64,000 bases of DNA from G965205255 sp965205255 (lineage in GTDB: Bacteria > Pseudomonadota > Gammaproteobacteria > Pseudomonadales > Endozoicomonadaceae): the NCBI GenBank assembly GCA_965205255.1, contig OZ242051.1, positions 2,666,001-2,730,000 on the forward strand, read 5' to 3'. The position numbers were made by a program, and so were the translations under genes. The notes under the pieces were generated by a model, which made no database searches, was not told the origin of the DNA, and worked only from the letters and a program-made list of their open reading frames with translations. Shown piece after piece: positions 10,071 to 19,144 of the stretch (positions are counted from its first letter, which is position 1; every line of letters begins with the position of its first letter).

Positions 10071-10310
10071 TCCCCTGAGTCTAATGGATCAGATATCTGC
10101 AGGCGTTAAATTACGTTCGGTGACTGCTAAAAAGAAAGATAATGAAAGCCAGATGGCTGAAACAGATAGTGAGCAGAATAAATCCAAGTCTGAAAAAAAT
10201 GAATTAAAGCCTACCAGTAAGGGAAATAGTTTACAGCAACCCGATAAGGGAAAAACATCGACAACGCCCCCCCAGAATAATCCCCTGAGTCTAATGGATC
10301 AGATATCTGC
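9852..10310 (+). repeat. 210-bp tandem repeats and 28-bp frameshifting duplication
   Basis: A 70-residue unit begins at 9852, 10090 and 10300. Copies 1 and 2 are almost identical; copy 3 diverges after about 30 bases. The spacing 10090 to 10300 is exactly 210 bp, while 9852 to 10090 is 238 bp. The extra 28 bp is a perfect tandem copy (10021-10048 and 10049-10076) containing a run of seven C. Confidence 0.95.
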
Positions 10311-10935
10311 AGGCGTTAAATTACATTCGGTATCTGATAGAAAGAAAGATAATGAACGCCAGATGACTGAAATAAAACCAACAGAGGATCAAAAAAACTC
10401 AGTTGATAGAAAAATCAGTGACAGAAGAAAAGCTCTTGCACCTTCATCAGATGAGAGTGATATTGAAACAGATGGTGAGCAGATTAAATCTAGATCTAAT
10501 AAAAAAAAGGTATTAAAGCCTGCCAGTAAGCGAAACAGTGTGCAACAACTCAACAAATTGAAGCCACAAGAAAAAAAACTGAATTCTAATCCGGTACAGC
10601 AGAAAAATGAAAAGCTCAAAGCTAATGTTCAAACCGAAGAGCATGAAGTATTAACCGAAGATAAGGGGCTAACTGAACTAAAAGATAATCTTAGTAATCT
10701 CAATGCCTATAGTTTTATGCAGGATGGTAAGCTGATCAAGACTTATTATGAAAATCTTTATGAAAAGTTAAGTTTCAAACAACTCACTGAAAAAATGGCC
10801 GAAGATATTTATTCAGGAAAGCTGAAAGCACTGATTAAAAGTGACACTCAAGTGATGGTGCCGATGGCTAGAGTTGAGTATCCACTTGAGATGACAGACA
10901 AAGTACTAGGTCCGTTAAAACCATTTCTTGAGTAA
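10084..10935 (+). CDS. displaced C-terminal part of the giant protein
   Basis: A 283-residue frame that is the continuation of the preceding gene in the +1 phase. Its first 70 residues repeat the end of that gene, and the junction reads PPQNNPLSLMDQISAG exactly as it does between the next two repeat copies. No ribosome site precedes the ATG at 10084, so independent translation is doubtful. The middle is rich in Lys/Ser/Glu and includes an acidic SSDESDIETD stretch followed by a basic NKKKVLKPASKR stretch. The C-terminal 100 residues look globular and have no family I know. It is best read as the tail of one ancestral protein of about 2060 residues. Confidence 0.7.
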   Translation: MDQISAGVKLRSVTAKKKDNESQMAETDSEQNKSKSEKNELKPTSKGNSLQQPDKGKTSTTPPQNNPLSLMDQISAGVKLHSVSDRKKDNERQMTEIKPTEDQKNSVDRKISDRRKALAPSSDESDIETDGEQIKSRSNKKKVLKPASKRNSVQQLNKLKPQEKKLNSNPVQQKNEKLKANVQTEEHEVLTEDKGLTELKDNLSNLNAYSFMQDGKLIKTYYENLYEKLSFKQLTEKMAEDIYSGKLKALIKSDTQVMVPMARVEYPLEMTDKVLGPLKPFLE

Positions 10936-10950
10936 GATTATTATTCTCAT

Positions 10951-10987
10951 ACCATAAAAAAGGAGCCAAAGGCTCCTTTTTTATGGT
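10951..10987 (+). terminator. strong rho-independent terminator
   Basis: A perfect 17-bp inverted repeat with an AAA loop: ACCATAAAAAAGGAGCC facing its complement, with the T6 tract inside the descending arm. It lies 15 bp after the stop at 10935 and isolates the giant gene from rpe. Its symmetry allows it to work on both strands. Confidence 0.93.
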
Positions 10988-11030
10988 TAAATAAGACACA
11001 TCTTTTCCTGAAAATATGAGGGTGATATTG

Positions 11031-11702
11031 ATGATGTCTCAACTGATTGCGCCGAGTATCCTCGCTGCAGACTTTTCCCGACTGGGTGAAGAAGTTGAAT
11101 CTGTGTTAAATGCTGGTGCTGATATGATTCACTTTGATGTGATGGATAACCATTATGTACCAAACCTTTCTTTTGGTCCAATGGTTTTGCAGGCCTTACG
11201 TAATAGTGGTATTGATGCGCCTGTTGATGTTCACCTGATGACCAAACCTGTTGACCGTCTTATTGAGGATTTTATTGAAGCAGGTGCTGATTATATAACC
11301 TTTCACCCTGAAGCAACTGAGCATATAGATAGAAGCGTTCAACTAATTAAAAGTGCTGGTTGCAAGGCTGGTATTGCACTGAATCCGGCAACAACACCCG
11401 ATTGCTTGCAATATATTCTTGATAAAGCCGATTTGATTTTAGTTATGTCCGTCAACCCTGGTTTTGGAGGGCAAATGTTTATTCCTTCTACTTTGAACAA
11501 ATTAAAAGTTGTAAGACAAATGATTAATGACAGCAAGCGAGATATAAGATTACAAGTTGATGGCGGTGTGAGTGTACAAAATATTGCTGAAATTGCTACC
11601 AGTGGAGCGGACACATTTGTAGCTGGTTCAGCTATTTTTGGTCAGCCAGATTATGAGCATGTTATTAGTAAGATGCGCTCAGAGTTAACCAAAGTAAAAT
11701 AA
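11031..11702 (+). CDS. rpe: ribulose-phosphate 3-epimerase
   Basis: A TIM-barrel enzyme that interconverts ribulose 5-phosphate and xylulose 5-phosphate in the pentose phosphate pathway. It is near-colinear with the E. coli protein: [16 protein letters not shown] at the N-terminus, then [48 protein letters not shown] and LQVDGGV, which supply the metal-binding His/Asp residues and the phosphate site. I take the ATG at 11031, 8 bases after GAGGG, over the upstream ATG at 11016 that would precede this site. It is first of three genes (rpe, gph, methyltransferase) with 17-bp and overlapping junctions. Confidence 0.97.
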   Translation: MMSQLIAPSILAADFSRLGEEVESVLNAGADMIHFDVMDNHYVPNLSFGPMVLQALRNSGIDAPVDVHLMTKPVDRLIEDFIEAGADYITFHPEATEHIDRSVQLIKSAGCKAGIALNPATTPDCLQYILDKADLILVMSVNPGFGGQMFIPSTLNKLKVVRQMINDSKRDIRLQVDGGVSVQNIAEIATSGADTFVAGSAIFGQPDYEHVISKMRSELTKVK

Positions 11703-11719
11703 ATTAGTAGTAAAAAAAT

Positions 11720-12373
11720 ATGACACAATGGCTAGAAAAATTTTCACCCGATTTAATTATTTATGACCTCGACGGCACGCTGGTCAATAGTTTGCCTGAT
11801 ATTATTCATGCAGTGAATCTTATGCGCTCTCAACTATCTTTATCGTCACTGGAGTCAGGCTATATTTCCTCTGGGATTGGCAAAGGTAGGGGTAGTTTAA
11901 TGAAAAAGATCATGTCAGATGCACCTGAGCTTATAGAACAATCGACTTCTTTATTCGAACAATGTTACCAGGCGTCTAATGGCGTTTACTCTAAAGTGTT
12001 CCCAGGTGTTGAACCTTTTCTTCAGAAAGTCCGGAATAAAAATATTATTCAGGCAGTTGTTACCAATAAGTTAACAGAACTCGCTGAAATTCTTATTACA
12101 AATCAAGGGTTGGGTGATTATTTTTCATCGATCTCTGGTGTAGATACTTTTAAAGAATGCAAACCTCATCCCATGCCGTTGTTGGAGGTGATGAAAAGCT
12201 TTAAAATACTGCCGGAAAAAACCATTATGATTGGTGATTCTATTAACGATGTGACCGCTGCCAAATCTGCTGGTGTTCGGTCAGTAGGTGTCACTTATGG
12301 ATATAATCATGGTGACTCTATTGCATCAGCAAAACCTGACTGGATTGTTGACCGGCTCGATGAGTTATTATGA
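11720..12373 (+). CDS. gph: phosphoglycolate phosphatase
   Basis: A HAD-superfamily hydrolase of 217 residues that dephosphorylates 2-phosphoglycolate, a product of DNA-damage repair. Motif I is DLDGTLVNS near residue 18, motif II is VVTNK near residue 115, the motif III lysine lies in FKECKPHP, and motif IV is MIGDSINDVTAAKSAG. An alpha-helical cap lies between motifs I and II. rpe-gph adjacency is usual in gammaproteobacteria and supports the name over other HAD phosphatases. Its stop overlaps the next start (ATGA at 12370). Confidence 0.93.
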   Translation: MTQWLEKFSPDLIIYDLDGTLVNSLPDIIHAVNLMRSQLSLSSLESGYISSGIGKGRGSLMKKIMSDAPELIEQSTSLFEQCYQASNGVYSKVFPGVEPFLQKVRNKNIIQAVVTNKLTELAEILITNQGLGDYFSSISGVDTFKECKPHPMPLLEVMKSFKILPEKTIMIGDSINDVTAAKSAGVRSVGVTYGYNHGDSIASAKPDWIVDRLDELL

Positions 12374-12921
12374 CAATTATTAATTTCATTGTTATTTTTC
12401 TTGTAGTTATAGTTATCATAACAACACTTGTCTTTTATATGATCAATGGCATTGCCCCAACACCCTCTTCAATGAAAGCTAAAATGGCTTTGTTAAAATA
12501 TTTACCTGAAAAAATAGAAGGTGATATTGTTGACGCTGGAGCAGGGTTTGGAGGTATTGCTTTATTGCTGGCCAGCCAATACCCGAAAAATAAAGTTATT
12601 TCTTGGGAGAATGCTTGGGTTCCTTTTATTGTTTTGAAGCTACGGGCTTATTTTAGCTATAAAAATATTGAAGTTCGCTATGGTAATTTCACTAATCAAT
12701 CATTAAGTAAGGTATCTGTTGTTTATGTGTTTTTATGTCGAAAGGGTATGAAAACTGTGAGCAGGTGGCTGGCAGGTAATCCCTGCGCTCGCCTGCTATT
12801 GGTTAGCAATGCTTTTCAGTTGCAAGATAAAAAGCCCATGAGAAGTATTGCTTTTGGTTGCGCCCAAACCGACAAATTATACTTATATGTATTTAACAGA
12901 GAGCCATTCTCTTTGAAATAA
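12370..12921 (+). CDS. membrane-anchored class I SAM methyltransferase, FAM173-like
   Basis: A 183-residue protein translationally coupled to gph by a 4-base overlap. Residues 3-25 form one transmembrane helix. The SAM-binding motif I is IVDAGAGFGGIALLLA (about 54-69), followed by an acidic residue at the end of the next strand (VISWE). The layout of short N-terminal anchor, P-T-P-x-x-M before the fold and a late VVYVFLCRKGMK segment resembles the FAM173/ATPSCKMT lysine methyltransferase family. The substrate is unknown. A co-transcribed role with gph is inferred only from the overlap. Confidence 0.65.
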   Translation: MTIINFIVIFLVVIVIITTLVFYMINGIAPTPSSMKAKMALLKYLPEKIEGDIVDAGAGFGGIALLLASQYPKNKVISWENAWVPFIVLKLRAYFSYKNIEVRYGNFTNQSLSKVSVVYVFLCRKGMKTVSRWLAGNPCARLLLVSNAFQLQDKKPMRSIAFGCAQTDKLYLYVFNREPFSLK

Positions 12922-12962
12922 AAAGTAATATGATCAGTTTTTTTTGTAATCCCATGCATGAT

Positions 12963-13052
12963 ATTATACAAAATTATGCTTCTAACTTCTTATTGTACTA
13001 CTTTTCTGATTTTGCTGTTATGCGTTAAAGCTCCTCGCAATAGCAGGCTATT
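12963..13052 (+). repeat. dispersed repeat C, copy 1
   Basis: About 90 bp matching 49291-49382 with scattered differences; the best-conserved parts are AACTTCTTATTG and GCTGTTATGCGTTAAAG. It is non-coding and probably a small mobile-element relic. Confidence 0.6.
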
Positions 13053-13188
13053 ATAATGTATTTGGAAAGGCTAGCTATGGTTACACGTCTTAAGTATTTT
13101 AGAAGTAGAGCCACTCGTCCAAGTGGCACAAAATAAATGAGAAAACTTTAGCATTTCCCTACTGTTTTTTATAGTTGTCATTATGAAG

Positions 13189-14589
13189 CTAATACCCTTC
13201 GCGCAAGCTAGAATAACTCGCATGATTTTCTTTCATTGTCAGCATTTCCTTTATTTGATTTAATTCATGCGTAATAAGTATGTAGTGTTTTTTATTGGTG
13301 GGTTTGGTAAGTTTATCTAATTTATCTTCAACATCAACGCTAATGTTTATAGCATTTCTTCGCTGTGCGACAGATTTCCATTTCATGAAAGCAATACTAG
13401 TATTTAATGCTCTAAGTTGCTCATCAATTTGCTGTCGCAATGTTGTTGATTCTTTCTCGTTTACAGTACGTGGCAGAGGCTTTTGTATTGCAGTGATTTT
13501 TTTAGCAAATTGAATAAATTTAGGCACTACCCACTTAATACAAAAATACCCTAGTAATAATGTGCTAGAGAACTGAAAGGAAGTATTCATAAATGCATGT
13601 GATTTTGATTGGGTTTTGACAGGAATAGAGCTTTGCCTGTTTCCTGTTTCAGTTTCAGTATCGTTGTTTCTTGCTACAAATTCCATATTTTGAGAATCAG
13701 GGCTGTTATTTTCCCTAGTTAGCTGTGAGTCGGTTGGTGGCTTTATCATGTGTTCCTGCATAGGTTGCAAGGTGAGCGGATTAAAAGCTGTGGCCTCCAT
13801 ATTGGGATAAATAGGATTAGTCAAAGGAATATAATCTTCAATCTTCATTACCCCCCATTCTTCCCATGAAGAATCGAAGCTGGTATTTTTGTCATAATAA
13901 TGAATGTTTCTTGTGCTCATACCCCTCCATGGATCCCAGCCAGAGACAGTATAATCAGTGGCACCAACACGTTTAATAATCCCTATATGCCCATGCACGT
14001 GAATTATTGCTTGTTCTTCAATATCATCAAGTATTTCATTAAGCGATAGGTGATTAGTATTTTCAATTGTTTCACCAAAACTCTTCATCAATTTTTTCTT
14101 TAATTGAAAGTATGGGTGTGAATCATATGCATAACCACTGGCAGGCATTAAAGCTCTGGCTTTTAAAAATTCATGAAGTTCATTTAATGACAAAGGATTA
14201 TCATACATACGATATCCGTAGAGAATTGTGGCTGTATCACAGGCGATATTGTCAGGATATAGTTCACGTAACAAAAAGAATAAGTCGTTGAAAAATACTT
14301 TTTCATCAAAATGAATAAACCATTCATATTGATTTGATTCCGGATTATATATTTTTGAAATAATGTCAGGAACCTTGGCTTTTATTTTGGATGCCACCCA
14401 ATCGACATCAAACGGATATATGTCTCCGTCCGTTTCATCATGCGCTGTAGGTGGAGGACCATTTATATACTTTTTTTCTTCAAGCATTCTGACCTTACTG
14501 ACTGCACAAGATATTTGAGCTGTAGCAAGAAGAAAAAAAACCATTAATAAATGAAAGGTCAGACCTCTGCCAGTGACTTTGTGAAACAT
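13189..14589 (-). CDS. exported membrane-anchored protein of unknown function
   Basis: A 466-residue protein I do not recognise. AGGT lies 9 bases before the ATG. Residues 1-30 look like a signal peptide (LTFHLLMVFFLLATAQISCA). The exported part (about 30-270) is globular and includes an ACDTATILYGYR segment and an HVHGHIGIIKRVG...SGWDPW segment. The Cys-then-His order is reminiscent of papain-like folds, but I cannot align a catalytic triad. A Ser/Asn/Thr-rich linker (270-325) leads to one transmembrane helix (about 335-352), then a basic, probably helical C-terminal tail of about 110 residues. It stands alone between rpe-gph and the DedA-fusion gene. Confidence 0.65.
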   Translation of the reverse strand: MFHKVTGRGLTFHLLMVFFLLATAQISCAVSKVRMLEEKKYINGPPPTAHDETDGDIYPFDVDWVASKIKAKVPDIISKIYNPESNQYEWFIHFDEKVFFNDLFFLLRELYPDNIACDTATILYGYRMYDNPLSLNELHEFLKARALMPASGYAYDSHPYFQLKKKLMKSFGETIENTNHLSLNEILDDIEEQAIIHVHGHIGIIKRVGATDYTVSGWDPWRGMSTRNIHYYDKNTSFDSSWEEWGVMKIEDYIPLTNPIYPNMEATAFNPLTLQPMQEHMIKPPTDSQLTRENNSPDSQNMEFVARNNDTETETGNRQSSIPVKTQSKSHAFMNTSFQFSSTLLLGYFCIKWVVPKFIQFAKKITAIQKPLPRTVNEKESTTLRQQIDEQLRALNTSIAFMKWKSVAQRRNAINISVDVEDKLDKLTKPTNKKHYILITHELNQIKEMLTMKENHASYSSLREGY

Positions 14590-15280
14590 ATGGCATTTAC
14601 CTGTTTTATGCGATATTTATATTATTAGTGAGCGCTTTTTTAGTTATTCGAATATAGTTCAATAATCAGATAAACGTAAAATAATTAGTATTTATATCTA
14701 GTTTGATGTAATTTAATACCAAATTAAATGCATGTATGGCTACTGTCTCTATCGCCTTTTAGTTCTGAGAATCGTATCAAAAAAATATTTGAGCTATGGT
14801 TAATGACTTTCTTGTAGTTTTGCATGACAGTCACTAGCGTCTGTTACGTTGATGGTTACCCTTGCTCATGATCAGCAAACAATAATTTCTGCTAATGCTT
14901 TCTTAATACTCAGTGTCTGTAATGATAGAGCATGCTTTATACAATATATGCCACCAAAAACCTTATCGACAAAACTATCAGAAGACTTGTGAGTACTCTG
15001 ATATTTTGTGTTTTTCAGTATGCTCTATGTATGTGTTTCAGAAAAATATCAAATACCTGAGTTTTTTATAGATTATAGAGATTCTAAGTCGTGTATATAT
15101 CAAAATATAATACCTTGAAATTTGTAGCAAAAAAGATTTAGAATAATTTTTATTTGAAATAAAAAAGGCTGGAAGAACTTGAATTAAAAATGGTGAAATT
15201 TTAATAAATTACAAAGCTGAATGATTTAAAAAGTATAATATATTTGACACTTGATGAATTAGATTACCCGTGAGATATCT
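14590..15280. other. gene-free AT-rich intergenic region
   Basis: About 690 bp between divergent genes. I see no coding frame, tRNA, clear repeat or transposase similarity. A TTGACA hexamer at 15244 has no suitably spaced -10 box before the start at 15281. Confidence 0.6.
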
Positions 15281-17416
15281 ATGATTAAAAAAGCGTTATA
15301 TAAAAAATCAGGGCTGTTGGCTATAATCATTATTTTGATAGCAAGCTATTTTATTTTTGATTTAAAACAGTACATATCTAGTGATTTTTTATCAAAAATT
15401 CATCAACAGCATCCTTACGAAACATTCTTTCTATACTTTATAGCTACCGTATTAGTTACGGCTTTATCGTTACCAATTGCATCAGTTATGACGTTGGCTG
15501 CAGGTTTTTTGTTTAATTTTTGGGTAGGCCTTATTCTGATCTCTTTTGCTAGTACTATAGGTGCAACTTTGGCCTGTATTGTTTCGCGAACATTATTACA
15601 GGAATGGGTACAGCATAAATTCACATCTCAGGCTGAACGTTTTAACCGAGGTGTTGACAGAGACGGTGGTTTTTTTCTCTTTTCCTTACGCCTGATTCCT
15701 GTCGTTCCTTTCTTTGTCATTAATCTGGTCATGGGTTTGACCAAAATGCCGATATGGCGATTTTATTGGATTAGTCAGCTTGGTATGCTTGCCGGGACGG
15801 CTGTTTATATAAATACCGGAGCACAACTAAGTAAAATTGAGAGCTTTAGTATTAAGGGAGTTTTGACACCAGGAATTATCACAGCATTTGTCCTATTAGG
15901 TATTTTCCCCTGGATTGCACGAAAATTCATGCAATGGACTCAAATTCGAAAGGTGTATAAACCTTGGACTAAACCAGAATCTTTTGATTATAACCTGATT
16001 GTGATTGGTGCAGGCGCAGCAGGGCTCGTTAGTTCTTATATTGCCAGTGCGGTAAAGGCCAAAGTTTGCCTTGTCGAAAAAAACAAGATGGGAGGAGATT
16101 GTTTAAATACCGGTTGCGTGCCAAGTAAAGCCTTGATTCGTTCAGCAAAGATAAAAAAGTATCTTGAGCGAGCCAGCGAGTTTGGTCTGTTGGATGTAAA
16201 GGCTCAGGTAAGTTTTACATCGGTAATGGAGCGTATTGCATCAGTTATAACACAGGTGGAGCCTCACGATTCGGTTGAACGTTATACCTCTTTGGGTGTG
16301 GATTGCAAGTCTGGTACAGCAACAATTATTTCTCCATGGGAAGTAGCAGTTGATGGAGAAAGATTTACCACCAAAAGTATTGTTGTTGCTTCAGGAGCCA
16401 GACCTTTGATGCCTCCTTTTCCGGGGTTGGATAAAGTGAAATGGTTTAACTCCGATACTATCTGGTCATTGAGAGAACAACCGGCCAATATGTTGGTTTT
16501 GGGTGGAGGGCCTATTGGTTGTGAGCTAGCTCAGGCGTTTAATCGGTTAGGTTCAAAAGTAACATTGGTGGATATGTTGCACAAAATTCTTATTCGTGAA
16601 GATGATGAAGTTTCCAAGGCTGTCACCGATCAGTTTAAAAAAGAAGAGATAACACTCTGTCTGGGGTCTAAAGTGAAGGGCTTCGATGCAGATGATGTAT
16701 TACAGTGGGCAGAAGTAGAGGATGATAGTGGTCACGTAAAGAATATTGTTTTCGATGTTGTACTCGTGGCAGTAGGCAGGAAAGCAAACACAGATAACTT
16801 GGGTTTAAATACACTAGGTATAGAAACTACAAAAACGGGTACCATAAAGGTGAATGACTATCTGCAAACATGTTATCCCAATATTTATGCCTGTGGCGAT
16901 GTGGCTGGCCCTTATCAGTTCACTCATACAGCATCACATCAGGCATGGTATACTTCAGTGAACGCATTATTTGGAGCGATAAAAAAATTTAAAGTGGACT
17001 ATTCTGTCATTCCATGGTGCACCTTTACCGACCCTGAAGTAGCACACGTAGGTTTAAGTGAAAAAGAAGCTGTTGAAAAAGGCATTAGTTACGAAGTTAC
17101 CCGATACGATATCGGAGATCTGGATCGTGCAATAGCTGATGGGGAGGCAAAAGGTTTTATAAAGGTGTTAACCCCACCAGACAAAGATAAAATACTTGGG
17201 GCAACAATAGTCGGTTACCATGCAGGAGAGCTAATCACAGAGTTTGTGTTGGCGATGAAACACGGTTTAGGGTTAAACAAAATACTTGGAACAATCCATA
17301 TCTATCCTACGTTTACAGAAAGTAATAAATATCTTGCGGGTGAGTGGAAAAAAGCACATGCGCCAGCAAAAGTGTTGCGTATGCTCAAAAAATGGCACTC
17401 TTGGGTGCGTCGGTGA
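15281..17416 (+). CDS. DedA/VTT membrane domain fused to FAD-dependent disulfide oxidoreductase
   Basis: A 711-residue fusion. The N-terminal 225 residues are a TVP38/TMEM64 (SNARE-associated, DedA-like) membrane domain: a first helix, LPIASVMTLAAGFLFNFW, and the conserved segment SLRLIPVVPFFVINLVMG. From residue 235 there is a complete flavoprotein disulfide reductase of the dihydrolipoamide dehydrogenase/mercuric reductase group: FAD motif GAGAAG (242), redox pair GGDCLNTGCVPSK (Cys273/Cys278), NAD(P) motif GGGPIGCE, a second FAD motif YACGDVAGP, and the dimer-interface HIYPTFTE with the active-site His and Glu. Such fusions occur in several proteobacteria; the substrate is not established from sequence. 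It is distinct from the TCA-cycle lpd at 41 kb. Confidence 0.9.
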   Translation: MIKKALYKKSGLLAIIIILIASYFIFDLKQYISSDFLSKIHQQHPYETFFLYFIATVLVTALSLPIASVMTLAAGFLFNFWVGLILISFASTIGATLACIVSRTLLQEWVQHKFTSQAERFNRGVDRDGGFFLFSLRLIPVVPFFVINLVMGLTKMPIWRFYWISQLGMLAGTAVYINTGAQLSKIESFSIKGVLTPGIITAFVLLGIFPWIARKFMQWTQIRKVYKPWTKPESFDYNLIVIGAGAAGLVSSYIASAVKAKVCLVEKNKMGGDCLNTGCVPSKALIRSAKIKKYLERASEFGLLDVKAQVSFTSVMERIASVITQVEPHDSVERYTSLGVDCKSGTATIISPWEVAVDGERFTTKSIVVASGARPLMPPFPGLDKVKWFNSDTIWSLREQPANMLVLGGGPIGCELAQAFNRLGSKVTLVDMLHKILIREDDEVSKAVTDQFKKEEITLCLGSKVKGFDADDVLQWAEVEDDSGHVKNIVFDVVLVAVGRKANTDNLGLNTLGIETTKTGTIKVNDYLQTCYPNIYACGDVAGPYQFTHTASHQAWYTSVNALFGAIKKFKVDYSVIPWCTFTDPEVAHVGLSEKEAVEKGISYEVTRYDIGDLDRAIADGEAKGFIKVLTPPDKDKILGATIVGYHAGELITEFVLAMKHGLGLNKILGTIHIYPTFTESNKYLAGEWKKAHAPAKVLRMLKKWHSWVRR

Positions 17417-17518
17417 TTATATCATGCATGATCATGCTTGCTGCTTTGTGGTTTTTTAATTATCCTTCAAACTAATTTAACAATCTGAGAATAACAAACA
17501 GCGTTTAAACATCGGGCT

Positions 17519-17544
17519 ATAACAACTGCTTAAGTGGTTGTTAT
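17519..17544. terminator. possible shared terminator stem between convergent genes
   Basis: ATAACAAC and GTTGTTAT (8-bp arms) flank a central CTTAAG palindrome between two convergent genes. There is no long T-tract, so its terminator role is only suggested by position. Confidence 0.35.
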
Positions 17545-17591
17545 ACAGTAGTTTAAAAAGGAATAAGTTTAATTTATTAAATTAAAAACCA

Positions 17592-18341
17592 TTATTTTTG
17601 TTTTTTTATTGGATAACTCTCCTGTGCAAAAAATCCATTGTGGTAGCTAAGCACCCACCAGTGTGTTCCCCAATCGCCCAGAACCCATCGCGTTCCCGTT
17701 TTGTCAGCGTTGATCACATGTAGATGCTGAGTTGGGCGATGCGTGTGTCCATGAATCATAATATTTGCATCATGACTATTCATTGTATGAATAACCGTTT
17801 CGCTGACTGCGTCCATGATAGAATGATTGTCTGTGGATGTGTTTTTTTGTTTGTCATTTTTACTCATTGAGCGAATTTTATTGGCAATTTTAAGGCGTAA
17901 TTTTACAGGTAAACGACCAAACATCCATTGTGTAATTCGATTATGAACAAGAGAACGGTAGAGCTGATACCTCTTATCTTTCGTGCAGAGCAAGTCTCCA
18001 TGTAAAAGTATAATCTTGTGATTGTCTATTGATGTAACATAAACATCAGGTAGTTGCTGGCACCCCGCCTGCCGACAAAATTTTGATCCCACTAAAAAGT
18101 CCCGATTTCCACGCAAGAAATAAAGCTTGTGGGTTTTACTGTATTCTCTTAGTGTTTTTATAATTCCTTTGTGCCATGGGGTTATGCAGTCATCTCCAAT
18201 CCAAAAATCAAAAAAATCACCCAGAATATAAAGTGCTTTTGCTTCATGAGCCCGGTGTTTAAGAAAATGAAGAAAAGCACGGGTAAGTGCGGGCTTTTCT
18301 TCAGATAAATGCAAGTCTGCAATGAACAGTATCTCGCTCAA
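17592..18341 (-). CDS. lpxH: UDP-2,3-diacylglucosamine diphosphatase LpxH
   Basis: A peripheral membrane metallophosphoesterase that hydrolyses UDP-2,3-diacylglucosamine to lipid X in lipid A synthesis. The calcineurin-like metal motifs are all present: ADLHLSEEKP (residues 8-17), GDFFDFWIGDD (41-51), GNRDFLVG, LLHGD and HGHTHRP. At 249 residues it matches the family length. It lies 7 bp downstream of ppiB on the same strand, the order also seen in E. coli. It implies that the organism makes a lipid A-containing outer membrane. Confidence 0.96.
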   Translation of the reverse strand: MSEILFIADLHLSEEKPALTRAFLHFLKHRAHEAKALYILGDFFDFWIGDDCITPWHKGIIKTLREYSKTHKLYFLRGNRDFLVGSKFCRQAGCQQLPDVYVTSIDNHKIILLHGDLLCTKDKRYQLYRSLVHNRITQWMFGRLPVKLRLKIANKIRSMSKNDKQKNTSTDNHSIMDAVSETVIHTMNSHDANIMIHGHTHRPTQHLHVINADKTGTRWVLGDWGTHWWVLSYHNGFFAQESYPIKKQK

Positions 18342-18348
18342 ATGAATC

Positions 18349-18846
18349 TTACTCCACTATTTCAGCTGAGGTGATGATGATATCTTCTGTTGGTACATCC
18401 GTATGATAACCACTATTACCTGTAGAAACAGATTTTATCTTATTGACGGCTTCCATGCCTTCGACCACTTTACCGAATACAGCATAGCCCCAACCCTGAG
18501 AATTTTCAGATTTAAAATTAAGAAAATCATTATCTGACACATTGATAAAAAATTGTGCTGTTGCAGAGTGTGGTTCATTGGTTCTCGCCATGGCGATAGT
18601 TCCAGTGTCGTTTTTAAGACCATTATTTGCTTCGTTTTTAATAGGGGCGTTGGTGGTCTTTTCCTTCATATCAACATCCATGCCTCCACCCTGAATCATA
18701 AATCCATTAATCACACGGTGGAAAATAGTGTTATTGTAATGTTTTTCTTTGACATAACTTACAAAATTTTTGGTCGTTTCGGGTGCATTTTCAGAGTCAA
18801 GGGCTACTTTGATGTCACCCATTGTTGTACGAAATAATACAAACAT
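18349..18846 (-). CDS. ppiB: peptidyl-prolyl cis-trans isomerase B (cyclophilin)
   Basis: A cytoplasmic cyclophilin of 165 residues. It lacks a signal peptide, which separates PpiB from periplasmic PpiA. Conserved active-site segments are [14 protein letters not shown] (Arg and Phe/Met/Gln of the catalytic cleft), [16 protein letters not shown] and [20 protein letters not shown] lies upstream of the ATG. It heads the ppiB-lpxH operon, and divergent nudF lies 298 bp away. Confidence 0.95.
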   Translation of the reverse strand: MFVLFRTTMGDIKVALDSENAPETTKNFVSYVKEKHYNNTIFHRVINGFMIQGGGMDVDMKEKTTNAPIKNEANNGLKNDTGTIAMARTNEPHSATAQFFINVSDNDFLNFKSENSQGWGYAVFGKVVEGMEAVNKIKSVSTGNSGYHTDVPTEDIIITSAEIVE

Positions 18847-19144
18847 GTGTATAAACCATTCCTTTTAACTGGAAAACCAAGAAGTGCAGAAGTAATCCTG
18901 CGTGGGCTATGATACCCAGTTTTCTATGTAATGATCAAATAAAAGCTGCAAAAGACTTGTAGAAAACTAGATTTTTTTTGCAGTTAACAGAGGTTATGCA
19001 CTTATCATGAGTATTCAGGGCGTAAAAAATTAGTACTTTACATTTTTTGTGCAATGCATTTTTTTAATGCTTTCTAATACCTTATAAACTTGTGTATTAT
19101 TTGCTTGGTGAAAATTATATTTTATAAACGCTTAGGAGGATGAG

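Noticed and set aside
15244..15266. TTGACA before the DedA-fusion gene as a promoter
   Set aside because: No -10 hexamer at 16-18 bp spacing before the start codon.
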